A stretch of DNA of 64,000 bases. Origin: Motacilla alba alba (Eukaryota > Chordata > Aves > Passeriformes > Motacillidae). The translations under genes were made by a program, and so were the position numbers. Below the pieces are notes generated by a model. That model ran no database searches and had not been told where the DNA came from. It worked only from the letters and a program-made list of their open reading frames with translations. Positions 11,753 to 21,764 of this stretch are shown here, piece after piece. Location of the stretch: contig NC_052033.1 of NCBI RefSeq assembly GCF_015832195.1, forward strand, positions 2,418,001 to 2,482,000, in the 5' to 3' direction. Position 1 is the stretch's first letter. Each line of letters starts with the position of its first letter.

Positions 11753-13764
11753 GGCCACATCCCAATGGCTCTTAGATCACTTGAGGATCTTGTTTGTTGG
11801 ATTTAAACCAATTCCTGGTGGTTGGACTGTCTCTGTGGTAAAATCTGGCAGGCTGCAGCCTCTGCCCAGGAAATCCCAGGCATCAGGATCTGCTCCTTTC
11901 CAGAACTGACTCACAGAGCCTGTGTGAGGAATATCCTCTCTGCCACCCTTAGCCAATATTATCAGGCTGTGATGAACACACAGATTCAGATTTGCATGTC
12001 TGGCCTGCTGGGGGGTTTCTCTGTCTGTCTCTGAAGGGAGAGATTCTGCATTTCTGCTTGTGTTCCAACCTGTCTGAAGCTAACACAGGGCACAGAGGGG
12101 GAAATTTACCCTAAATTTCCAGTGTACCAAATATCTCCCCAAAAAAGCCACTCCAGCTTTCATCTTTCACATGACTGCTGAGTCTGGTCCACCAAGGGAT
12201 GCTGATGCTAGAGCAGAGACATTTAATTAGAAGGAGAGCCAAAGTTCCAAAGAGAAGAAGAGAGTGTGGGATGTTGGTGCAAGAGTTAGGGGGTAGTAAA
12301 GACCTCTGCCAGCTGCCAGTGAGATGCACAGATCTCAGCAAATTGGTCGCAGATCACTGATTTGCATCAAAATGACAAAATACTTGACTGAAGGAGAAGG
12401 GCTGTGTGAATCTGCCATTCTTCCAGTCCCACTATAGCCCCAGGAGCCTTAAATCCAGTCCAGTGCAACTCTAGGGGTGTTTTGCTTCCTTGTGAGTCTA
12501 AACTTGGTATCTCAGATCCCTCCTTGTCATAAAATATCTGCTTGCATTATGTAACTGTTTACCCTGTCCCAACAAGAACAATTGGAAATTGGACAAGGAT
12601 GTAAGAAAAGCTGATATTCCCAGCGAGGATGGGACTGTGTTAATGCAGCAGTTTGAAGATCAGGCTCACTAAAAAGGCCAGGAAAGGTGGTTTCATTGCC
12701 AGTGCAGATGCACTTCCCTCAGTGCTTTGTTCTAAGCTGCCTGGACGAGCAAATCTGTGCTCGCCTCACAGCACGGGGGCTGCTTTGCCAAAAACCAGAC
12801 CCAGTGAAGAGGAATTTTGCATTGAAGGTGTCAGACATCAACCACCTGAGTGCTTGTGCCCAGAATAACCCTGAAGGAGACATCTCTGCTCTGTGCACAG
12901 CCCCTATTGTCAGCCTCCTGGCATCTTCCAGTGGGGCTTTTTCTGGGGTGAAACCTGGGCTGCCTGGCTTTGTCTTTAAAATGCTGGCTCCTGCCTGCTT
13001 CAGTGGGAATCTTGCATCTGTGCTGTGATGTTTTGCTGGGTCTGGCAGTGTTTGATCACACCAGACACCGGCAGACCTGCCCTGAGTGTCAGGAGCAGGT
13101 CCCTGAGAACAGCAAGTCCTGGAAGTGGAGTGTGGAAGGAGAATTTGCAAACTGCTGTGGCTTTTTACTCTTTGCAGTTCAGGAATATGGAGGAACACCT
13201 ACAGCTGGACTCTAAATAACCAGGTTAACTACCCTCTGCAAATAGACCAAACCTGCTGCCCTGATCCCTGCTGCTCTCATAGTGTTTTAATGGCTCCTGC
13301 AATAAAAAACAGTGAGTCCCAAAGGAGAGCTCTCCATTTATTCAGAAAGATGTAGCTAAATTCCCATACACAACAGATTCCACTGCTGCAATAAGTGCCT
13401 CTCCCTGGCAGCTCTTCTTCCTGCCAGCCAGGCAAAGGCAAGGCACAGAATTATCTGTGTAATCTGATTTGGAAGGTTAACTTCCCTGGATCATAAATAA
13501 GCAGGGATTTATGACCATAAAGGTGCACTACCTACAGCTTCAAGGGAAAAGCTCCACGCTCACACCTCCTTCCTCTCCCACTTCTAAAAAAGGGAGAGAA
13601 GGATGCCAAGACCCAGAAATCACCACGGTGTAATGGAAGATCCTCAGATAGGCTTGGTTTAATTACACACTTCTATCATTTCCTGCCTGCTCCCTGTCCC
13701 ATTAGGAAATTACAGCAGTAACTCAGCTAATAGAACCTCACTGTGCAAACAGCCACTGGCCTGC
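11753..13764. other. Intergenic; no gene recognised
   Basis: Unique mixed sequence. Small open frames at 12687-13215 include a CPEC-type Cys pair, but no surrounding zinc-finger spacing, so I do not call an exon. No repeats with clear ends were seen. Confidence 0.45.
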
Positions 13765-14317
13765 AGGCTCCTGCTCCTGGATCCTGCTCCCAGCTCCTGC
13801 ATCCCAGCTCCTGCCCCCAGGTCTGCTCCCAGCTCCTGGATCCCAGCTCCTGCATCCCAGCTCCTGCATCCCAGCTCCTGCATCCCAGCTCCTGCTCCTG
13901 GATCCTGCTCCCAGCTCCTGGATCCCAGCTCCTGCTCCCAGCTCCTGGATCCCAGCTCTGCTCCCAGCTCTGCTCCCAGCTCCTGGATCCCAGCTCCTGC
14001 TCCCAGGTCTGCATCCCAGCTCCTGGATCCCAGCTCCTGGATCCCAGCTCCTGGATCCCAACTCCTGCTCCCAGCTCCTGCTCCCAGCTCCTGGATCCCA
14101 GCTCCTGGATGCCAGTTCCCAGCTCCTGGATGCTAGCTCTTGGATCCCAGCTCCTGCTCCCAGCACTGCTCCCAGCTCCTGGATCCCAGCTCCTGCTCCC
14201 AGCTCCTGGATTCCAGCTCCTGCTCCCAGCTCCTGGATGCCAGTTCCCAGCTCCTGGATGCTAGCTCTTGGATCCCAGCTCCTGGATCCCAGCTCCTGGA
14301 TGCCAGCTGCTGGCTCC
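13765..14317 (+). repeat. 15-bp minisatellite array, about 37 units
   Basis: Tandem CAGCTCCTGGATCC / CAGCTCCTGCTCC units of 15 bp with a few shorter 9-10 bp units (CAGCTCTGCTCC). Variants alternate irregularly between GGATCC, GCTCCC and GCATCC tails. Because 15 is a multiple of 3, both strands stay open: plus-strand frames are Ser/Gln/Leu/Pro-rich and minus-strand frames are Gly/Ser/Trp/Gln-rich pentapeptides. These frames are a by-product of the period. A longer block (about 14101-14150) is repeated at about 14232-14280, showing higher-order copying. Confidence 0.93.
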
Positions 14318-15985
14318 TGGCATGGCACACATACAGCAGTGGAGCACACAGCTGGTGGCGACTGGAGGTCCTTCCTGCTACAGAGAGGGGCTTTTCTAGC
14401 TCAGAGGAACATCCAGTCTCCCTGGAGGGAGAAGCAAGGCCCTTTTCCACATGCAGACAAAGCTGAGGGAGCCCTGTGGTCTGGGCTCTGTGCTGGGAAA
14501 CACCTGGAGGCTGCAGAGTTCGAGGGCAGGTCTGAGCTGGGCACGAGAAGATTTGTTGCACAAGGACAGGAGATAAAGGCTATTAAAGGAAAATGTTATT
14601 CACCCCCCCAAAAAAGAAAAAGAAATCCTTTTTTGCATATTTCTTTGCTGCTGAAGGTACAAAAGTGCCGGCTGGAGCACAGCCTCTGCTCCAGGGCCCA
14701 TCGTGTGCGATACAATAGCACAGGAACTACAGAGGGAAGGACGGCCTTAAATCAGGCACCAAATCTCTTCAAACACCACGTTTTCTGTTCAGCCTTTCAG
14801 CACTTCACTCATCCTTGGCAGTGCAGCTGACCTGGTCATTTTTCCCTTTGTACTTCTCCCCGCCACATTCCATGGCATTTTCATGAATTAACGCAGCAGT
14901 GTGGTTTTGTGCTTTACAGATGGCAAAAAAAAACCCTTTCCCTATTTAAATAAAGACATGTGGCAGCTGACATTTCTTGAAAACACTTTGACTCATATTA
15001 AGCTTTGTAAGTCCTTTCATTATCTTTAAAGACTCGTAAAAGGCAGGTCTGTGGCAGCAGGAAGAATGGAGGCAGGCAGCCCACCTGGGGGAGGTGGAGG
15101 GGCTGGAGATGTTTTGGGCTCCAGGCTCCATCCCCAGCCAGCTCCAGAGCTGCTGCTGGGACACCCAACACCTCCTCTTGCCCCGAGCAAAGAGAAGCAT
15201 TGGTGAGCACAGCAGCTGAACAAAGTGACAAGCGTCACCAAAGTGTCACCATCCCCTTTGTCTTGAACCAGGGAGGGAAGCACAGCCAGGGGAGTGAGGG
15301 TGGAAGGGGAGGCAGTTTGCTGGGCAGAGGATTTCTGTTTTCCTGCAGGGTTTTAGAACGCCCTTCCCTCCACTCCAGGCTGCCAGCTGCCACCCAGAAC
15401 AGCACAGCCACCCCCTCTCTCAGCTGGGGTGATGCCTGTGGGGCAGCCCCTTCCCTCGGTGGGTTCCTGCCTCCCAGCCCTGCTGAGGGGCTCAGGGGGT
15501 GCTCTGCTCCCTGCTGCTGCCTCTCCAGACCTGTCCCTGGTGACTGCAGCTGGCACTGAGCCCCCTGGGTTGGAGCCCAGCTGAATTCCTGAGCTCTGAG
15601 CAGCGCCCCTGATGGACCTGGCACTGCTGTGACCCACCACAACTTCCCTGCACTTTGCTGGAAAACATCTACAACTTCCCTAAATGGACTCCAAAAAGCC
15701 ACAAACCAAATTATTTGGAGGAATGAATGAGGAGTATAAAACTGTCTTCAAAGATGGTGACAACAGTGGTGCTCAGGGTGAAGGTCTGTGTCCCCAGCCC
15801 ATCCCACGGCACTGCTGAGCTGGCAGGAGAGGAACCACCCCTGCCCTGGCACAGCCTCACATCAGCCTCCTCCCCGGAGCTGAGCAGGGTGTGGACACCA
15901 GCTCTGCCCCTGTGCATGAGCAGCCCTGCCCAGCTCTCTCCACTGGCCCGCTCCTGACTGCCAGCAATATTTTATTACATTTATT
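14318..15985. other. Intergenic; nothing recognised
   Basis: Unique sequence, with AT-rich 14580-14650 and 14830-15030 and GC-rich 15050-15620. No supported gene or repeat ends. Confidence 0.45.
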
Positions 15986-16165
15986 AAGGCACAGACTGTC
16001 CAGAGAAGCTGTGGCTGCCCCCTCCCTGAAAGTGTCCAAGGCCAGGTTGGATGTGGCCCTGAACTCTCTGGTCTGGTGGAAGGAGTCCTGCCCATGGCAG
16101 GGGGATGGAACAAGATGTTTAAGTCCTTTCCAACTCAAACAATTCTGGGATTTGCGTGATTTTAT
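15986..16165 (+). mobile_element. CR1 LINE 3' end fragment
   Basis: The words GAGAAGCTGTGGCTGCCCC, AAGTGTCCAAGGCCAGGTTGG, GGTGGAAGGAGTCCTGCCC and GGATGGAACAAGATG occur in the order of a CR1 3' untranslated region, ending in AACAATTCTGGGATT. This is a third CR1 subfamily in the window, diverged and 5' truncated. Confidence 0.88.
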
Positions 16166-16950
16166 TCCAAAACCCCCCTTCACATCTGTCCCCTACAGCT
16201 GTGCTCCCCAGGAGGGGCTGCACCGAACCCTTTGGCCTGAGAAAGGTGAAGCTCAGAGGGTGGGAGCTTAAACAAGAGGAGGGCTCAGGAGCAAAAACAA
16301 GCAAAGGGGAAGCAGTGAGGGGAAGGGGTGAGGCAAGCACTGCCCAGGTGGACTTCTCAGCTCGTGGAAAGGCAAAAGTGGCAGTGCTGGCGTGTGGCTG
16401 GTGCCTCATTGCACTGCCCAGGCAATGGAGATGTCACTGCTGAGCCACACACATCCCCACTGCACTAACCCACCTCAAGTGAAGGAAATCAGGCACTTGC
16501 ACATCATTGCTTTCTGAAAATTAAAAGAAAATTTCAATCTCCTTGTAGTTTTGCTGTCTCCCTCCTTTGTGCCAGACTCCAGCTGCTCTCATGGGTGACC
16601 CTCCTGCCTGGCAGGGGACAGGACCCTGTAAACTGTGGCCCTGAGGCCATGACTGAGGTTGGTGGGTGCCACACTGGGGCTGCTGTGGCAGTGGTCAGAT
16701 CTCTCCCCTTGGCTGAGAGGATGGTGCAGGTAGGGGATGTCCCAGAGGAGCCACTGTGGAGCCCAGGAGTAACGAGACCCAGGGACACCACCCCAAAACG
16801 CTGCTCCAGGGCTTGCCCTGGCCTGGAGGGTCCTGCCAGGAGGTGATGGGTGCCAGGTGCTGCTGTCCCAGCTCCAGCCCCATCTAACCCCAGCAGCAGG
16901 CTGGCAGTTCTGCCTTCCCCCTTCCCCACCACACAGCAGACCCACACAGT
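16166..16950. other. Intergenic; nothing recognised
   Basis: GC-rich unique sequence between a CR1 fragment and a minisatellite. Frames on both strands overlap and run into the minisatellite; no gene called. Confidence 0.45.
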
Positions 16951-17246
16951 CATTCCAGGTGGGGTTTGGTCCCCCACAGCCATTCCAGGTGGGGTTTGGT
17001 CCCACACAGCCATTCCAGGTGGGGTTTGGTCCCACACAGCCATTCCAGGTGGGGTTTGGTCCCACACAGCCATTCCAGGTGGGGTTTGGTCCCACACAGC
17101 CATTCCAGGTGGGGTTTGGTCCCACACAGCCATTCCAGGTTGGGATTTGGTTCCACACAGCCATTCCAGGTGGGGTTTGGTCCCACACAGCCATTCCAGG
17201 TTGGGATTTGGTTCCACACAGCCATTTCAGGTTGGGAGTTGGTCCC
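16951..17246 (+). repeat. Minisatellite, 30/31-bp unit, 9.8 copies
   Basis: Units CATTCCAGGTGGGGTTTGG + TCCCACACAGC begin at 16951, 16981, 17011, 17041, 17071, 17101, 17131, 17162, 17192 and 17223. Units 2-6 are essentially identical. Units 7, 9 and 10 carry a TTGGGATTTGGTT variant one base longer, and they alternate with the standard unit 8. Since 30 is divisible by 3, long frames exist on both strands (Trp/Pro/Asn/Gly repeats), with no sign of being a real gene. Confidence 0.95.
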
Positions 17247-18272
17247 AAGGAATGGCTGCAGACCCCCACGACCCCACACCCCCTGTTCCAGAGGTGAAGG
17301 ACACTGCTCAGGGCTAGGAAAACCTTTCCATGGGGCTCTTCCAATCAATCCTCCCCATAACCACCCTCTTGGCTTTGCACTGGGATGGCAGCACAGCTAA
17401 AATCCCTTTGTTAGCACTGACCTAGTTTAAGGACAGGATGTCTGAGGTGACCCCAGCCCCTCGTGTGCCCCGTGCACACTGCTGGCATCCATGGCAGCAC
17501 AGAATGATGAAAGGACACAGATTCCAGCACGAGTTTTCCAAGGGGAACCAATTAAAAAGAAAAGAATCAGCAAAAACTGTTCAAAGCCTTGTGAAAAAAA
17601 AAAAATCACTGGGCAATATGCTTTTAAGAAAGGATCATCTCACCTTGCTCATGTGCCCCCTCCTGGGGCAGCCTACCCAGGCTATTGAAGTGGGCATCAG
17701 AGGGATGGGGACAATTGAAATTTACCAGGCTGAGTGGCACTGGGGCTGCCACAGGGGAAGGCAGCTGGGCAGGGCTGGCTGGTGATGCCCATCCCTGCCC
17801 TGGGCTCCGTGGAGCTCCTTTCTGCCTGGTTTTCCCTGAGGAAAAAGGTCTGAGCCCCAGCAGCTCATCCCTGCATTGCGTGCACGGCGCTGAGTGCAGA
17901 TCCAGGGCCAGTAAACGGGGTTTGACCCTGCCTGGGCTTGGTTTGGGGGTCCTGCTGCTCTTCCAGCTCTGGTCGTGGCTCTGCAGCGTTAAGCACACAC
18001 AGAGCATGGTGGAACTCCTGCAGAGAGCCACAGAGGAGTTGCTATCCGGCTCCAGCTGTGCAGGTTTGCCCAGTCAGGACATTTGGGCACAGCACAGCGT
18101 GGCACTCCCTGCCAGGGAGGGGCAGGCAGGGCTGAACACACCCAGAGCTCAGCAGAGACCCTTGGACACAGCCACTGAGTTGTCCCCCAGTGCCATCTCC
18201 CAGGAGAGCTCATCAGGGGTGTGACATCACCCCAGGACCCCCTGGTACTGCAGTGAGCCCTGGCCTGGGCTG
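17247..18272. other. Intergenic; nothing recognised
   Basis: Unique GC-rich sequence with an A-run at about 17595-17606. Overlapping frames on both strands; no domain recognised. Confidence 0.45.
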
Positions 18273-18305
18273 TGTCACCTGCAGTGTCACCTGCAGTGTC
18301 ACCTG
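18273..18305 (+). repeat. 12-bp tandem repeat with three CACCTG E-boxes
   Basis: TGTCACCTGCAG is repeated in register at 18273, 18285 and 18297 (last copy partial). Each copy contains CACCTG, the E2-box class bound by ZEB/Snail-type and some bHLH factors. The repeat is visible; factor binding is only a possibility. Confidence 0.7.
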
Positions 18306-18345
18306 AGCACACCAGCAGAGCAAACGGAGCTCCAGCACTGCAGGG

Positions 18346-18794
18346 TGTGAAGGCTGAGCTGGAGCAGAGGCTGGACAGAGCTAAAGAATAAAGCAGGGAT
18401 TTATTCAAAGCATCTCCTCCATGGATCCACCTTGGGCAGCACAAGAGCCCAGCCAGGGCTGCACCCAAGATGAACCCAAATGGTCCCAAAATGCACGAGC
18501 GCTCCCGGGGTCTCTCCCTTGGATCAGCTCTGCTCCATTTGCACCTTGCAGTTCATTGTCCTGTTCCAGCTTTAGCCCAGGCATTCCCATCCTGCTTGTT
18601 TTTCTCTCTCCAGCCCACGCTGTTTGTGCTCCTGGGCTGAGCTTTGGATCATTTGTCCTTGGTGCCCAGCTGGAGCAGGAATTGTTTTGTGTCCCTGCTC
18701 TGTGCAGAGAGCTCAGCATCCCATAATATGAACCCCGACCCACACACTAAAGCAGCACAGAACCTGAAAAACAGAAAAGCCAAAACCTGAGGCA
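18346..18794 (-). mobile_element. Solo LTR-like repeat, copy 2, inverted relative to copy 1
   Basis: Reverse complement of the 3441-3887 element with the same termini (TGCCTCAGG start at 18794, CTTCACA end at 18346) and the same AATAAA near 18406-18411 on the minus strand. Identity looks about 90% or better by eye, with a few short indels near the 5' end. Flanks show no clear target duplication. Confidence 0.72.
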
Positions 18795-20855
18795 TCATCA
18801 GGAGCCAAGATTCACCCCCTCGCTGTAATTACCAACCCCTGTGATCACTAAATTCACCACCAGGACATGCCTTGGGATTTTTTTTTTAATTTTTTTTTTT
18901 TGTGGCAAAGCCTTCTAATCCCCATCTGCCTCAGTGCTGGGGGCTGGGGTGTGAGGATGTGAGGAATGGTTTTTAAATTGCTGCAGATCCACGTGTGCCC
19001 CCTCAGAGCTGCTGCAGGGCTGTGCCCAGCCCGTGGTGTGCCCTGGGCAGGGCTTCACAGCCAGCAGGAGCCCAGGAGAGCCTGGCCTGAGGAGACCAAA
19101 GCAAACATCTGCAGGGGAATGGCAATTAGAGCCTCTGCCAGCAGCAGCCCTTTCCTGAGAGCTCCTGGCTGCCAGCAGCTCCCTGCCTTTGGCTTTGCAG
19201 GGGATGTAGGCACATCCTGCCTGCCCTCCAGGGAAAGACCAGCCTCCAAAGCTGCCAGAACCTGTGCCCCGGGAGCTGTGCCAGGCCACAGCCATAAAAA
19301 AGGCCAGGGAGGAAAACTAGAGCTTGTCTTTTATGCCCTTCTAAGGCATTTGCCACGGGCAAAGGGCTTCAGAAGTTATTTCATGTGGCCACTTTGGTTA
19401 AAAATTAAAAGCATGATGATGCTGATTATTGCTATTTGCGAAGCTGGAAGAAGGGCACTCAACAATCAATCATTATTATTGTAATTATGTGGAGCTGGAA
19501 GAGGGGCGCCCAGCCTGTGGTGACCCTGGGGCTGTCTGCACCCTCCTTAGCACCACCCTTCACCCACCAAGGCCTGGGAGGTCCTCGTGGAGCAGCACAA
19601 GGGTGGCTCAGCACCCACCTGCACTGGGCAGGGCTGGCAGCAGCATCCTGTGGGCTCCTGGAGCTGAGCTGGCTCTCCCAGCCCTTGGGGCTCTGACTGC
19701 AGTGCCCAGGGACTGTGGCTTGTCCTCACAGCCATCCCTGTGTCCTGTCCCCCTCAAAGTGTCTCAGCAGGCAGTATCAGCAAGGGTGAGCCCAGGAGCC
19801 GCAGGGAATGACAGATTTACTGCCCTGAAGGGGAGCTCATCACATCCCCCCTCGCTGGAAAAGCTGGTGCCCAGCAGCTTTCAGGGCACAGATTCATGCC
19901 TCAACCTCCAGACCCCACCAGCAGCTGATGCAGGAGCCTGGTGGGATGTGGGGTGAAGCCAGGCTGGGCCTGCCTGGGGCTCCAGCAGAACAGAAATCCC
20001 CCAAACCTTCCCCTTGCTCCACCACCAGCACCTCCTGCAGTGGGGGTGCCTCAGCAGCAGGGTGAAGGTGTGGGGCTTGCAGCCTGTTGCTTCAAGGTGA
20101 ACACCAGAAGTCAAAGGCTTTTGCTGGGAATCTCAGTTTTGGATTAGCTCAGCAAAGCTGACAGTTCCTGATGGTTCCTGCTCTTGGTTTCTGCCTTAGG
20201 GGGTGGGATTTGTTTTGAAATCTGGAGCAAAAATAGCACGACAGCTCTCAAGAAGGCACATGGTGAACAAGAGGTCATTTTAACAACGTGAAAATACTTC
20301 CAGGCATTTAAAACCAAATGTTTCTTGCATGCTTGTGGCTTGGAGAAGCAACAGGCAGCTGTGCAGGCACCTCTGCTCAGCACGTGCAGGGCAGACCAGT
20401 CCCCCCCTCATCCTCTGCAAAATCAGATCTGACAAACCTAAAGCAAGAGAAAATCAAGACATGACTATGAGGGACAATACCAGGCCAAGCCTGTTAAATT
20501 ATCTCCCCCTTTCTGTCATGTCTCATTTGCTGCTGAGCTGTCAGGTCCCACCCCCATCAGGCAGCTTCCATCACCCTCCCATTTCATTTTCCATCCTCTC
20601 CAAGCCCAGCCAGAAGGATTCTCCTTAAATACCTGGAGAGTCACCCTATCTTACATTTCCCTTGCCCAGGACACCTGCAGAGATGTGATCCAGGTTGTTT
20701 CTCAGGCTTCCCAAGCTGCTGTTCTGGCAGAGGGGAAGAGCCAGAGCTTTGTCCTGCCCCAGCCATGCCCACACTGCACCCCACATGCCAATTGCAGCAG
20801 ATCCATCTCTGCCACCCCCTCCTGGGCCAAGAACACCAGCAATGCCATCCCCAGG
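18795..20855. other. Intergenic; nothing recognised
   Basis: Two adjacent T-runs at 18879-18900. The rest is unique. Overlapping plus- and minus-strand frames at 18915-19484 and 19429-19956 show no family signature. Confidence 0.45.
20851..20855. repeat. Target-site duplication CCAGG, left copy
   Basis: Identical to 21472-21476 on the other side of the LTR. Five bases is a length used by several retroviral integrases. Confidence 0.85.
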
Positions 20856-21471
20856 TGTGAAAAATGAGTATTTTATGATTGGCTTTTCGCAAATATTAGG
20901 GTGAATATTATGTGTGTTCTGTTAGAAAGTTCTGCTGTATTCATTTTCTCAAGTAGTGTGTTAAATATAGTTTTAGGTTATAACATGATGTTAAAACAGA
21001 AACTATGTAATTGGGATATTTTTTAAAAGAAAGGAATGAGGTACTCGCACCAGACAGCAGCCACAGGACACCTCAATCTTTCAGAGAAAGAGAATTTATT
21101 GCTCCATTATCAGAAGAAACGAACTTCTTCCTGCCTTGATCCCCGTCAGGATTCAGAGGAAGGAGCTGGCACTGCCCAGCCAGAATCCTTTGTTGGAATG
21201 GAATTTATGCATCATGTATGAGGTGTATGAATATGCAACAGGCTGTTGCTTTTAAGGGTTAATCCTCTGTTAACGTGGGTCCTTTTTGGGCTTATTTTGC
21301 CCAGAAAGAGGCACCTGGACTGTCCGTAACTCTTTGTTCTTATTGTCTCATATTGTCTCAATCCCAATTCTTCATATTTTTATTTCTCTAATTATATTAC
21401 TGTTTTTATAACCACTTTATTACTATTAAACTTTAAAAAATCTTAAAAACAGGTGATTGGCATTTTTCACA
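20856..21471 (+). mobile_element. Intact solo LTR with 5-bp target-site duplication
   Basis: A 616-bp LTR begins TGTGAAAAATG and ends CATTTTTCACA, so its ends form a perfect 11-bp inverted repeat. It is flanked on both sides by CCAGG (20851-20855 and 21472-21476), a clean 5-bp target-site duplication. AT-rich, with TATA-like and ATTAAA/AATTTATT words. I recognise it from memory as a common passerine LTR family but cannot name it safely. The missing internal region means the provirus was lost by LTR-LTR recombination. Confidence 0.95.
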
Positions 21472-21476
21472 CCAGG
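21472..21476. repeat. Target-site duplication CCAGG, right copy
   Basis: Matches 20851-20855 exactly. The host sequence resumes immediately after it. Confidence 0.85.
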
Positions 21477-21624
21477 CATTAATCAAAGGGCACAAGAAGC
21501 TTTTGATTTATGGCGTGTCCTGGCCTCCAGCAGCAAGCAAGAGCTGGTTCCAGAGCTGGGGCAGAGCCTGGAGAGCAGAGCTGGGCAGGGCAGCGAGGGG
21601 ATGCTGCTGTGCCAGCCACCTCTT

Positions 21625-21764
21625 CCTCACCTTCCTCCCCTGAGCGCCCCATCCAACCTCACCTTCCTCCCCTGAGCGCCCCATCCAACCTCACCTTCCT
21701 CCCCTGAGCGCCCCATCCAGACCTCACCTTCCTCCCCTGAGCGCCCCAGCGCCTCATCCAGACC
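21625..21764 (+). repeat. Minisatellite, 32/33-bp unit, 4 copies
   Basis: The core CTCACCTTCCTCCCCTGAGCG recurs at 21629, 21661, 21693 and 21726 (anchor A), with tails CCCCATCCAAC or CCCATCCAGAC. The last unit also contains a partial duplication (CCAGCGCCTCATCC). C-rich on the plus strand. Confidence 0.92.

Noticed and set aside
12970..13215. Possible zinc-finger fragment (CPEC pair)
   Set aside because: Only one Cys pair, no second pair or His ligands at a usual spacing, no splice sites around it.
13727..14349. 203-aa Gly/Ser/Trp/Gln repeat frame on the minus strand, silk- or elastin-like at first sight
   Set aside because: The 15-bp repeat keeps phase by chance; no signal peptide, splice context or non-repeat domain is seen.
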